Of a stretch of DNA of 64,000 nucleotides, positions 1 through 8,333 are shown piece by piece (the first letter of the stretch is position 1; every line of letters begins with the position of its first letter). The translations under genes were made by a program, and so were the position numbers. This DNA is from Hathewaya histolytica. Its GTDB lineage: Bacteria > Bacillota > Clostridia > Clostridiales > Clostridiaceae. The notes beneath the pieces are model-generated. The model saw only the letters and a program-made list of their open reading frames with translations. It did no database searches and had not been told where the DNA came from. The stretch is taken from assembly GCF_901482605.1 (NCBI RefSeq), contig NZ_LR590481.1, positions 1,674,001 to 1,738,000 of the forward strand, read 5' to 3'.

Positions 1-808
1 TAAATTGTTTTAGAACTGGTACACAATTATTAACTACTTCAGCATTAGCAGAAGCATTTCCTATTAGTTTTCCTAAAGAAGTTATAACTTCATCTTGAAC
101 TGCAGTTCCTAGCTTAAAGTTAGGATTTTTTTGAATTGCAATCATTGCAGGTATACATTTATCTTGGAAGTTTCTATCATTTAAATAAGATAAACCATCA
201 TTATAGTACCCTAAATAAAAACCAGCTCTTAAAACCTCAGTGAAAGTTTCTATACCCTTCATATCATTTGCAGTGTAAGTTCTTCCACTTTCTTGTAAAG
301 CATTAATTATAGCTTGTACACGATTTTTATCTCCAAAGAACTTTTGAGAACCTGTACTATAATTAAATAAACCATTAATTTGATTCCACTTTATATTTTT
401 AATTAAATTTGTAAGTTCAGTATAGCTCAAACCATTTAAATACTCAAAATCATATTTCTCAGAATTAGTATTCGCTATAGAAGCACTTCTTAAAGTTGAT
501 TTAGATTTTACTTCGGGTGCAACTTGCTCAACCTTTGCCTCTTCTATATTTTTCACATGTTCTACCTTATCATTTTTACTATCTTCTACCTTTTTACTAT
601 TCTCTTCATTTGGAGCATTTCTTAATTTCTCCACATTTTTTATACTAGTATCATTAGTATTTTCTATTGGTTTTGCTAAAACTAAACTTGAAGTATTCAT
701 AGTAAGATATACCGCTAAAAGTGATACACTCGTAACCCTACGTACAGTTTGAATTTTAGATTCTTTAGAATAACTATCCATAAGAATCTTTAAAATATTT
801 TTTTTCAT
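1..808 (-). CDS. colA: Secreted collagenase (peptidase M9), N-terminal part, truncated by window edge
   Basis: Partial gene entering from the left edge; 269 codons are visible from the ATG at 808, with a GGGGG ribosome site at 816-820. The protein starts with a positively charged signal peptide (hydrophobic core about residues 26-44, ending in SSLVLA), then a Lys/Glu/Asn-rich propeptide-like linker to about residue 120. From about residue 123 it enters the M9 N-terminal activator domain (starts YDFEYLNGLSYTEL, continues with repeats of short helices). The HExxH catalytic domain would lie outside the window. In clostridia these enzymes degrade triple-helical collagen outside the cell. Assignment rests on the recognisable activator domain; the precise paralog (ColA, ColH, ColT) cannot be decided from this part. 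Confidence 0.85.
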   Translation of the reverse strand, partial: MKKNILKILMDSYSKESKIQTVRRVTSVSLLAVYLTMNTSSLVLAKPIENTNDTSIKNVEKLRNAPNEENSKKVEDSKNDKVEHVKNIEEAKVEQVAPEVKSKSTLRSASIANTNSEKYDFEYLNGLSYTELTNLIKNIKWNQINGLFNYSTGSQKFFGDKNRVQAIINALQESGRTYTANDMKGIETFTEVLRAGFYLGYYNDGLSYLNDRNFQDKCIPAMIAIQKNPNFKLGTAVQDEVITSLGKLIGNASANAEVVNNCVPVLKQF

Positions 809-1057
809 AGATAATCCCCCTTAATAATTAATACCTTTTAACCTTAATAATAGAATGCCTTTTAACCTTTACCTATTAACAAAATATTCTTAATATTAAA
901 ATGGTTTTAATATTAGATTTGTGTATTACTTAGATATTTCTCTTTAGATTTTATTTATTGAATTATATCAATTTTCTGTTTATTCTTTCAATCACCCCCT
1001 TAATACCAAAATAATCTATTTAATAAAAATTATATACATTATTTTAGATATTGTAAA
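809..1057 (-). promoter_or_regulatory. Collagenase promoter and long structured leader
   Basis: On the minus strand a -35 TTTACA (1052-1057) and -10 TATAAT (1029-1034) are separated by 17 bp, which would give a leader of about 210 nt. The leader contains a perfect 11-bp hairpin (arms 891-901 and 905-915, loop of 3), two copies of the 12-mer AAGGTTAAAAGG (834-845 and 858-869, 24 bp apart) and a second Shine-Dalgarno-like GGGGGTG near 997-1003 besides the one used by the gene. C. perfringens colA is known to be controlled through its 5' leader by VR-RNA; I do not see that specific pairing or VirR boxes here. Promoter assignment is by consensus only. Confidence 0.5.
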
Positions 1058-1218
1058 TAGTTTTTATAAATTTATTCATTTTTAGTTCCTAAATATACTT
1101 TTTAACAGATTATTATTTTCTAAAAAATACTACATTAGTATTTACAGTTTACAAAGATTGTTATAGAAAGTAAACATAAATTTTTAGTAAAATGAATTTT
1201 TCTATTTTCATTTTTTTA

Positions 1219-1713
1219 TTAATTTCTAATTATTTTGATTCTATCGCTAATTTCTTCATCTTTAATGTACATTTTTTCTATATCTTTCTTTTTCTCTTCT
1301 TTATGATGCATAATGTCCAATCCATTATTTTCTAATATGCTATCTAATTTACCTCTTGAATAAACTACTACGCCTTTTTCGCTTTTACCTATAAGTTTAA
1401 ACTTCCTAACATCTTTAAATTCACTCCAATATTCCTCATTCAAAATCCATATTTCTAAAAGTATAACGTTGCATTTCTTATCCTTTTTTTTAAAAGTTAA
1501 CTTTTTGCCATATCTTTTATCTCTAGAAGTGATAATCTTATAATTTTTATCCCACACTTTAGGAATCTCAAAACTCACACCATCTTGTTTGTTTAAATAA
1601 ATTTCATCTCCCCCATCACCCCGATCTATAACCTGAAATTTTCCTGTGCAGGACATAAAAAAAATTGAGGAACATAAAATAAAAAATATATTCAAAAAAA
1701 CTCTTTTTCGCAT
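1219..1713 (-). CDS. Putative lipoprotein of unknown function
   Basis: Small secreted protein of about 164 residues. The start at 1713 (MRKRVFLNIFF) is preferred over the ATG at 1722 because AAAGGATG sits at a proper distance only from the former. The N-terminus is a lipoprotein signal peptide with lipobox FFMSC, so Cys about 22 would be lipid-modified after cleavage. The mature part is Lys/Asp/Glu-rich with predicted beta strands (GVSFEIPKVWDKNYKI, LTFKKKDKKCNVILLEIW), resembling small extracytoplasmic lipoproteins of Firmicutes in general. I do not recognise the family. It lies between collagenase and a VanY-like peptidase on the same strand; no shared operon signals are evident. Confidence 0.6.
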   Translation of the reverse strand: MRKRVFLNIFFILCSSIFFMSCTGKFQVIDRGDGGDEIYLNKQDGVSFEIPKVWDKNYKIITSRDKRYGKKLTFKKKDKKCNVILLEIWILNEEYWSEFKDVRKFKLIGKSEKGVVVYSRGKLDSILENNGLDIMHHKEEKKKDIEKMYIKDEEISDRIKIIRN

Positions 1714-1811
1714 TGAAATCATCCTTTTTAAATTATATTTTATTATATTCTTCGTATTTTGGGCTCTTATTATACCATCTAGAGAGTATAGTGAGAATTA
1801 TAAAAGCTTAT

Positions 1812-1857
1812 AAAAATAAAGAACTATTGCATTTTAGTACAATAGCACTTTATTTTT
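1812..1857 (-). terminator. Rho-independent terminator of the VanY-like gene
   Basis: Arms AAAAATAAAG/CTTTATTTTT plus CTATTG/CAATAG with T-run, placed just after the stop of the carboxypeptidase on the minus strand. Confidence 0.75.
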
Positions 1858-1890
1858 ATAAGCCCTTTTTCACAGTAACAATACTAAATT

Positions 1891-2784
1891 TTATTTAAAA
1901 GAATAAAACTCTTCTAGCGTAAGATTATTTTCTGTCAAATATTTTGCTAATTCTACTCCAACATATCTAATATGCCAAGGTTCGAAAGAATAACCTGTTA
2001 TATGTTCCTTTCCTTTGGGATATCTTATTATAAATCCATATCTATAACAATTTTGAGAAAGCCAAATACCCTCTTTGGTATTAGAAAAGTTTTCATTTAG
2101 ATCATAGTTTAAGCTTCGAATGCCCAGATCTATAGCAAACCCTGTTTGATGTTCACTTTGCCCAGGCCTAGCCGAGTATACATCAGCATGTTCTTCTCCT
2201 TTAGTCTTACTTATGTATGAATATGTAGTTTCCTGGTTATTATAAGATCTATACGCTGAAACACCTTTTAAGTAAAGTTTTTCATTTGAAGCGTCTCCAA
2301 CTAATTTTTCTGCCGCCCTAGCAGCCTCTTTAACCATCATATTTTCCTTTGAAAAACTAGTTCTATGAAAAGGTATATTAACACGAGAAAGTTCTTCAGG
2401 TTCATATGAAGATGTTATGCGTCTGTTTTTATTGACAAGTACCCCTACATCCTTTAAATTTTTAACATACGTAATACCATTTTTTATATATGTAGTATTT
2501 TCTATCTTATACTTACCTCTAAGCGAAGTTTCCATAGCTTTTTTAGGATCTTTTTTAGAATCGCCATTTCTATCTACCAATATCAAGTCTAAAAATTTTA
2601 TTTCTTTAGAAGGATCATCTAATAAGGCCTTCGCATTAATATAATTTTTTTCAAAATCATGTTTTAGAGAAACATGTATAATATTTAAATTTTTATTTCC
2701 TACTAGGTAAAGAAACAAAATAAAAGATGCTAATAAAATATATCTCTTATTGGTTTTATATAAGTTATTGTATTTCTTACTCAT
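1891..2784 (-). CDS. VanY-like D-alanyl-D-alanine carboxypeptidase (peptidase M15B)
   Basis: Membrane-anchored zinc carboxypeptidase of about 297 residues. One N-terminal membrane segment (about residues 14-33) places the catalytic domain outside the cell, where VanY/DacB-like enzymes trim the terminal D-Ala from peptidoglycan stem peptides. The catalytic part carries the M15 signature SEHQTGFAIDLG (first zinc His and Asp) and, near the C-terminus, EPWHIRYVG (last zinc His). I chose the ATG at 2784 (MSKKYNNLYK) because the GGAG ribosome site lies about 11 bases upstream; the longer reading frame from 2802 starts at a TTG that overlaps this ribosome site. It has its own terminator downstream. 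Substrate and physiological role (remodelling, spore cortex, or glycopeptide response) are not shown by context. Confidence 0.85.
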   Translation of the reverse strand: MSKKYNNLYKTNKRYILLASFILFLYLVGNKNLNIIHVSLKHDFEKNYINAKALLDDPSKEIKFLDLILVDRNGDSKKDPKKAMETSLRGKYKIENTTYIKNGITYVKNLKDVGVLVNKNRRITSSYEPEELSRVNIPFHRTSFSKENMMVKEAARAAEKLVGDASNEKLYLKGVSAYRSYNNQETTYSYISKTKGEEHADVYSARPGQSEHQTGFAIDLGIRSLNYDLNENFSNTKEGIWLSQNCYRYGFIIRYPKGKEHITGYSFEPWHIRYVGVELAKYLTENNLTLEEFYSFK

Positions 2785-2802
2785 TGTTATATTCATCTCC
2801 AA

Positions 2803-3516
2803 TCATTAAACGATGAAATTATATTATTCAATTATACCATACTTATCATAATAAAAAAAATTTATCTTAAAATTCAATTTCTAATCTAAGTTTAATTATA
2901 ATATAGTACGCCTATTATTTTGAATCAATAACTATAACACCACTGTTTTTTCATTTATCCACATTTAATTCCTCTTTATCTCTTTATAATCAACAGTATA
3001 ATTAAGAATACAAATTTCATCATAATGAATTTTAAAGATATAATTTAAATGCAAACATTTAATTTAATTCAATTTTTATAAAAGCCTCTTAATTTTCAAT
3101 ATATTGAAATATAAAATATTTTTTATTTTATTTTTATACTTTAATATTACATTTTTTACGCTTATTTTATAATTATATATCAGTTTTATAATCTTCCTAC
3201 CCAATTTGTTTTTTAGATATAGGCATATGTACATGTTTTTTTAATTAAAAATACCTATATTTTAGTTATAGTTACTTAATATTATTATATATGTAATTTT
3301 CTTAATTTTCACTATAGAGCTTTTTTGTTAATACATTAATTCTTTTTTAAATTAATTTAAAACTAATTCTATAATCTATCTTATATTATTCCTTTTATTC
3401 TAGTTATTCCTAAGTTTGCAATTTAAAAAATATTTGAACAATTCAAATTTTATAGTATAATGATTTTACATTATATTATTTAATTCTACAAAATTTTAGA
3501 AAAGGGGGACTTATTT
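2803..3516. other. AT-rich intergenic region, no gene seen
   Basis: About 710 bp of very AT-rich sequence between the VanY-like gene (minus) and the first MFS transporter (plus). All frames are broken by stops. Apart from the promoter of the MFS gene near its right end I see no riboswitch, RNA gene or repeat in it. Confidence 0.6.
3434..3461 (+). promoter_or_regulatory. Promoter of first MFS transporter
   Basis: TTGAAC (3434-3439), 16-bp spacer, TATAAT (3456-3461). The -35 overlaps a short inverted repeat TTGAA/TTCAA. It lacks the CodY-like box present in the other two MFS promoters. Confidence 0.5.
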
Positions 3517-4824
3517 ATGTCAGCTATAAAAAGCTATGTCAGCGACATAAAAAATTCATCAAAGGATGCTAAGTTATTCCTAATTGCTTACTTCCTTTGG
3601 GCAGTACAAGGGGGGTCTTATTGGACTGCTTATATGGTTATAGTACAAGAATCTTTTGGTACTGTTCAATTAGGAACAATGATGGCAGTATCAACTTTAT
3701 TCTCTGCATTATCAGCTATTCCTATAGGTATTCTTAACAAAAAATTTGGTTTTAAGAAAATGATGATTTTCGGCGCTATTTTTAATACGTTATTCATGGT
3801 AGTTACACTTTACACTAAAAGTTTTGTTTTACTTTTAGTATTTACAGCACTTCAGGGACCTCCTGCTGCTGCAACAGATGTACTTAGTGCTCCACTTATA
3901 AATGCTACTACTACTGAAAAGCAAAGATCAACTATTTATTCTATGATGTTTGCTGGGTACTGGTGTATAGTTGCAATTGTTTCTAAATTATCTGGAAACT
4001 TAATTGTAGGTATACAAAATAGCATGAATATACCTGAGCTAACTGCTTATAAATATTTCTTTGTTTTAACTTGTGCAATCTCATTAATTTCAATTATTCC
4101 TCTACTTATGCTTTCAAACATCAAACTTGAAGTTGCAGAAAAGAAAGAAAAGAAATCATTTGGAGAATCCTTTAAAGAAGTTGCAAATAAAGATGTTCTT
4201 ATATACTTAATATATGTTGGACTTATAGGATTAGGTCTAGGATTATTTACTCCATTCTTCTCTAACTTCTTTAAAAACGGATTAAAACTTGATCCAAAAA
4301 CAATTGGTAATGTTATTTCCGTACAATACTTTGCAATGGTTATTGGTATGTTACTATGCCCATTCTTTGAAAAAAAATTTGGTAGAATTGTAACACTTGG
4401 AGTATCTTCATTACTTTCAATACCATTTATGCTTATTATAGCTAACTGTGATAAATTTGGTGGAGCTATGGTTCCAGTACTTACTGTTGCCTTCTTCATG
4501 AGATCTGGACTTATGAATTTAAATATGCCAATTATGTTCACTATAATAATGGAATTTGTTGAGCCTGATAAGAGAGCTACTGTTTCAGGACTTCAGTCTA
4601 CATTTAGAACTGGATTATCATCAATTTCTTCAGGAGTAGCTGGTGTAGTAATGTCTATCCCTGCATTTAGTGTACTTGGCTTAACTATGGATGGATATAG
4701 AGTTCCTTATTACATAGCTGGAGCACTATACTTTATAGCACAAGTTATACTATTTAAAGTGTTCTACAAGAAATATAACCGTCCTGTGGCTAAAGAAAAC
4801 TTAGAAGAAGTTGCTGCAAGCTAA
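3517..4824 (+). CDS. MFS transporter, tandem paralog 1
   Basis: Integral membrane transporter of 435 residues with about 12 hydrophobic segments and a central cytoplasmic Lys/Glu-rich loop (about residues 205-220), the layout of the major facilitator superfamily. Family-like motifs include GILNKKFGFKKMMIFG between TM2 and TM3 and a repeat-equivalent CPFFEKKFGRIVTLG in the second half. It starts at ATG after AAAAGGGGG. It is very similar to the next gene and clearly homologous to the third; each copy has its own promoter and terminator, so they are three separate units from duplication rather than one operon. Substrate is unknown; the adjacent M29 aminopeptidase and CodY-like boxes upstream of the neighbours suggest peptides or amino acids. 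Confidence 0.85.
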   Translation: MSAIKSYVSDIKNSSKDAKLFLIAYFLWAVQGGSYWTAYMVIVQESFGTVQLGTMMAVSTLFSALSAIPIGILNKKFGFKKMMIFGAIFNTLFMVVTLYTKSFVLLLVFTALQGPPAAATDVLSAPLINATTTEKQRSTIYSMMFAGYWCIVAIVSKLSGNLIVGIQNSMNIPELTAYKYFFVLTCAISLISIIPLLMLSNIKLEVAEKKEKKSFGESFKEVANKDVLIYLIYVGLIGLGLGLFTPFFSNFFKNGLKLDPKTIGNVISVQYFAMVIGMLLCPFFEKKFGRIVTLGVSSLLSIPFMLIIANCDKFGGAMVPVLTVAFFMRSGLMNLNMPIMFTIIMEFVEPDKRATVSGLQSTFRTGLSSISSGVAGVVMSIPAFSVLGLTMDGYRVPYYIAGALYFIAQVILFKVFYKKYNRPVAKENLEEVAAS

Positions 4825-4853
4825 CTTCTAAATAAAATTATATAACTTAAATC

Positions 4854-4894
4854 AAGGTAACCTTTATAATAACTACTATAAAGGTTACCTTTTT
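4854..4894 (+). terminator. Terminator after MFS paralog 1
   Basis: Perfect hairpin AAGGTAACCTTTATA / TATAAAGGTTACCTT followed by T-run. Confidence 0.85.
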
Positions 4895-5101
4895 AATATT
4901 TAAATTATAAATAAATCATTAATGATATATAAAGCTTTAAATATATATATTTCAACATTTATAATATTATTTCTCTGTTATTTTTAATAATAGTTTTTAT
5001 TATAAGTACTTTTTAAAGTATTAACCTAATTAAACTTAAAAATATTTCACCTAACATGGGACCTATTAATTTTTTTGTAGTATTTTATCTAATAACAATT
5101 G

Positions 5102-5130
5102 TTGATATATTCTGAAAATGATTTTATAAT
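5102..5130 (+). promoter_or_regulatory. Promoter with embedded CodY-like box, MFS paralog 2
   Basis: TTGATA (5102-5107), 17-bp spacer, TATAAT (5125-5130). The spacer overlaps TATATTCTGAAAATG (5106-5120), matching 12 of 15 positions of the CodY consensus AATTTTCWGAAAATT. The same block is repeated upstream of paralog 3. CodY control is inferred from the motif. Confidence 0.55.
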
Positions 5131-5183
5131 TGTATTGAATTGTTATTATAGTATTAAATTATATAAAAAAGGGGGGCTCATTT

Positions 5184-6500
5184 ATGTCAGCTGTTAAAAA
5201 TTATATAAGCGACATAAAAAATTCATCAAAGGATGCTAAGCTGTTTTTAGTTGCTTATTTCCTTTGGGCACTACAAGGAGGGTCGTACTGGACTGCTTAT
5301 ATGGTTATAATTCAAAATTCTTTCGATACTAAGGCATTAGGTTTAATGATGTCCGTATCAACTTTATTTTCTGCATTATCCGCAGTCCCAGTAGGAATTC
5401 TTAACAAAAAATTTGGTTTTAAAAAAATGATGATCTTCGGTGCCGTTTTTAACACCTTATTTATGGTATTAACTCTTTATACTAAAAATATTATTTTACT
5501 TTTAGTATTTACAGCACTTCAAGGTCCACCGGCTGCTGCAACAGATGTACTTAGTGCACCACTTATAAACGCTACTACTAATGAGAAACAAAGATCAACT
5601 ATTTACTCTATAATGTTTGCTGGATACTGGTGTATAGTTGCAATTGTTTCTAAACTTTCAGGAAATATAATTGTAGGAATTCAAAATGGCATGGGTATTG
5701 CTGAATTAGAAGCATATAAATATTTCTTTATACTAACTTGTGTAATCTCTATGATTTCAATTATTCCTTTACTTATGCTTTCAAATATAGATATTCAAAT
5801 TCCAGAAAATAAGGAAAAGAAATCCTTAGGAGAATCTTTTAAAACAGTTGCAAATAAAGATGTTCTTGTATACTTAGTATATGTTGGACTTATAGGATTA
5901 GGGTTAGGGTTATTCACCCCATTCTTCTCTAACTTCTTTAAAGAGGGCTTAAAACTTAACCCAAAAACAGTTGGTAATGTTATGTCTGTACAATACTTTG
6001 CAATGGTTATTGGTATGCTACTTTGTCCATTCTTTGAAAAGAAATTTGGTAGAATTGTAACACTTGGACTGTCATCATTATTTTCAATACCATTTATGCT
6101 AGTTATAGCTAACTGTGATAAATTTGGTGGAGCTATGGTTCCAATACTTACTGTTTCTTTCTTTATGAGATCTGGGCTTATGAACTTAAATATGCCAATT
6201 ATGAACACCTTAATAATGGAGTTTGTTGAACCAGATAAAAGAGCTACTGTTTCAGGGCTTCAATCTACATTTAGAACTGGATTATCTTCAGTTTCTTCAG
6301 CAATAGCTGGTGTTGTAATGTCTATACCTGCATTTACTGTGCTTGGCTTAACTATGGATGGATATAGAGTTCCTTATTATATATCTGGAATACTATACAC
6401 TGTAGCACAAGTAATACTATTTAAAGTCTTTTATAAAAGATATAATTGGCCATCAAAAAAAGGTAATCAAAAGAAAGAAGAAGAACTTGCTACTACTTAG
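5184..6500 (+). CDS. MFS transporter, tandem paralog 2
   Basis: 438-residue, roughly 12-TM MFS transporter, nearly collinear with paralog 1 along its whole length (same starts MSA-KSYxSDIKNSSKDAKLF, same GPPAAATDVLSAPLINAT segment after TM4). Differences concentrate in the central loop and the C-terminal tail, which ends in a Lys/Glu-rich stretch. ATG start after AAAAAAGGGGGG. Own promoter with a CodY-like box and own terminator. The closeness to paralog 1 implies a recent tandem duplication; retention of separate promoters suggests different expression rather than dosage alone. The transported compound cannot be read from the sequence. Confidence 0.85.
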   Translation: MSAVKNYISDIKNSSKDAKLFLVAYFLWALQGGSYWTAYMVIIQNSFDTKALGLMMSVSTLFSALSAVPVGILNKKFGFKKMMIFGAVFNTLFMVLTLYTKNIILLLVFTALQGPPAAATDVLSAPLINATTNEKQRSTIYSIMFAGYWCIVAIVSKLSGNIIVGIQNGMGIAELEAYKYFFILTCVISMISIIPLLMLSNIDIQIPENKEKKSLGESFKTVANKDVLVYLVYVGLIGLGLGLFTPFFSNFFKEGLKLNPKTVGNVMSVQYFAMVIGMLLCPFFEKKFGRIVTLGLSSLFSIPFMLVIANCDKFGGAMVPILTVSFFMRSGLMNLNMPIMNTLIMEFVEPDKRATVSGLQSTFRTGLSSVSSAIAGVVMSIPAFTVLGLTMDGYRVPYYISGILYTVAQVILFKVFYKRYNWPSKKGNQKKEEELATT

Positions 6501-6520
6501 TTAAAATAAATAGTTTTTAG

Positions 6521-6552
6521 AAAGAGCATCTATCAGAAGATGCTCTTTGTTA
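6521..6552 (+). terminator. Terminator after MFS paralog 2
   Basis: Hairpin AAAGAGCATCT / AGATGCTCTTT followed by a short T-rich stretch. Confidence 0.8.
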
Positions 6553-6706
6553 TTTATAGTATTAATATATATTAATGGCTTTATTAAAAATTTTATATTA
6601 TATACTTTTTTAATATTATTATAAATAAACTATTAGTAATAAATTTAATATTTCATAGACAAATTTCAACATTTATTACACCACATTGATAAACATTCTA
6701 ATAAAT

Positions 6707-6770
6707 AACCTTAAAATTAATCACTTTCTAATATAATATACTAATTATATTAGAAAGTGATCTTAAGGTT
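6707..6770. repeat. 64-bp nearly perfect dyad between MFS paralogs 2 and 3
   Basis: Outer arms AACCTTAA/TTAAGGTT and inner 18-bp perfect arms (6720-6737 and 6744-6761) around a 6-base loop. It has no T-run and lies about 160 bp beyond the real terminator, so it is not an obvious terminator; it could be a short palindromic repeat element or an RNA structure. Confidence 0.6.
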
Positions 6771-6814
6771 AAATTTTATGATATATATTGTAAAATTTCC
6801 ACTAACATCAATTG

Positions 6815-6843
6815 TTGATATATTCAGAAAATAATTTTATAAT
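6815..6843 (+). promoter_or_regulatory. Promoter with embedded CodY-like box, MFS paralog 3
   Basis: TTGATA (6815-6820), 17-bp spacer, TATAAT (6838-6843). Overlapping CodY-like box TATATTCAGAAAATA (6819-6833), 12 of 15 matches to consensus. About 40 bp around it are almost identical to the paralog 2 promoter. Confidence 0.55.
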
Positions 6844-6895
6844 TGTAATTAGTTAGTTATTAATCTATTTTTAATATTTAAGGGGGGGCTTATTT

Positions 6896-8218
6896 TTGTC
6901 AACATTAAAAAACTATTGGTTAGACATCAAGGAATCTCCGAGAGATGCCAAACTGTTCTTATTATCTTACTTTTTATTTGCTATTCAATGGGGAGCTTAC
7001 TTTACTGTTTACACAATATTAATTCAAATGATGTTTGGTACGGTCGCCGTAGGCTCTATGTTAAGTCTGAATACTATTTTACTTGGAGTTCTAGCTATAC
7101 CTATGGGGATGCTTACAAATAAAGTTGGCTTCAAAAAGATGATGATTTTTGCATCTGTTATTGGAGCCATCAGTTTTGGTATAACAGCCTATGTACCAAA
7201 TATGTTTACTCTAATTTTAGCAACTTTGCTTGCAGGACCTCCAAGTTCAGCTTGGGATATATTGCCACCACCAATTCTTAATTCTTTAACTACGGAAAAA
7301 CAAAGAACCACAATATATTCAATTATGTACGCTGGAAATTGGGGTGTTATAGCGCTAGTTTCTAAACTTTCTGGTAACGGAATAGTCTTCCTTCAAAATC
7401 ATTTTGGAATCACTGAAATTGCCGCTTATAAAGGTTTTTTAGTCATAACAGCTATATTATCGGGATTAAGCTTAATTCCTATTCTATTCATGAATGATAT
7501 AAAATTAAAAATTGAAGAGAAAAAAGAAAAGAAATCTTTAAAAGAATCTTTCAAAGAAGTTGCAAATAGAGAAGTTGTCATATTCTTAATTTATAGTGGT
7601 CTTATAGGATTAGGAGCTGGATTATTCACTCCATTTATGGCTAATTTTTTGAAAGATGGATTGAAACTTAGCCCTCTTGCTATAGGTAATATTACATTTT
7701 TAAAATACTTCGTAATGGTTATATGTATGTTATTATGTCCAATAATTGAAAAGAAAATTGGTACAATCCATACTATAGGAATCACTTCCCTTCTCTCCAT
7801 ACCATTTATGATGGCAATTGCAAATGCACACGTATTTGGAGATAAATTATTAATTCCTATTATAACTGTATCATTCTTAATGAGGTCTGGTCTTATGAAT
7901 CTAAATATGCCACTTGCATATACTCAAATACTTGAATTTGTTGAACCAGAAAAAAGAGCCACTGTAACCGGACTTCAATCTAGTTTTAGATGTATTACTC
8001 AATCTCTATCCTCTTTTATAGCTGGATTCGTAATGCAAATTCCTGCATTTACATTTATGGGATTATATCTGGATGGCTATAGAATTCCATACTACATAGC
8101 CGCTGTACTATATGTAATTGCACAAATTATTTTATACAAGGTTTACTTTAAGAAATATAATTGGGCAAAACGAGATAAAGAAGCTACAGCAGAAACCAAA
8201 AGTGAGGCTAAAGCATAA
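6896..8218 (+). CDS. MFS transporter, tandem paralog 3 (TTG start)
   Basis: 440-residue, about 12-TM MFS transporter, more divergent from paralogs 1 and 2 than they are from each other but sharing the same motif order (NKVGFKKMMIFA after TM2, AGPPSSAWDILPPPILNSLTTEKQRTTIYS after TM4, FVEPEKRATVTGLQSSFR in the second half). The start is TTG at 6896, at exactly the place where the paralogs have ATG and the same distance from a GGGGGGG ribosome site, so translation may be weaker. The C-terminal tail is Lys/Glu/Ala-rich. It is followed by its own terminator and then the M29 aminopeptidase about 115 bp away. Confidence 0.85.
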   Translation: MSTLKNYWLDIKESPRDAKLFLLSYFLFAIQWGAYFTVYTILIQMMFGTVAVGSMLSLNTILLGVLAIPMGMLTNKVGFKKMMIFASVIGAISFGITAYVPNMFTLILATLLAGPPSSAWDILPPPILNSLTTEKQRTTIYSIMYAGNWGVIALVSKLSGNGIVFLQNHFGITEIAAYKGFLVITAILSGLSLIPILFMNDIKLKIEEKKEKKSLKESFKEVANREVVIFLIYSGLIGLGAGLFTPFMANFLKDGLKLSPLAIGNITFLKYFVMVICMLLCPIIEKKIGTIHTIGITSLLSIPFMMAIANAHVFGDKLLIPIITVSFLMRSGLMNLNMPLAYTQILEFVEPEKRATVTGLQSSFRCITQSLSSFIAGFVMQIPAFTFMGLYLDGYRIPYYIAAVLYVIAQIILYKVYFKKYNWAKRDKEATAETKSEAKA

Positions 8219-8223
8219 ATTAA

Positions 8224-8256
8224 AATAGAGCATCTATTTTTGATGCTCTATTTTTG
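8224..8256 (+). terminator. Terminator after MFS paralog 3
   Basis: Hairpin AATAGAGCATC / GATGCTCTATT with T-run. Confidence 0.85.
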
Positions 8257-8333
8257 TATTTTTTGAAGGAATACTCTATTCATTGTAGAATTATAATAAT
8301 TGTTAGTATATTTAGAAAGGGGCAAAAATTAAA

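Noticed and set aside
809-1218. VirR boxes upstream of collagenase
   Set aside because: The repeated 12-mer does not match the CCCAGTTnTnCAC consensus.
1713-1898. Plus-strand open frame of 61 codons
   Set aside because: Runs through the terminator of the VanY-like gene and has no ribosome site; chance frame.
4047-4541. Minus-strand frames opposite the MFS transporters (also 5795-6208)
   Set aside because: They recur in the paralogs because the coding strand is conserved, not because they are genes.
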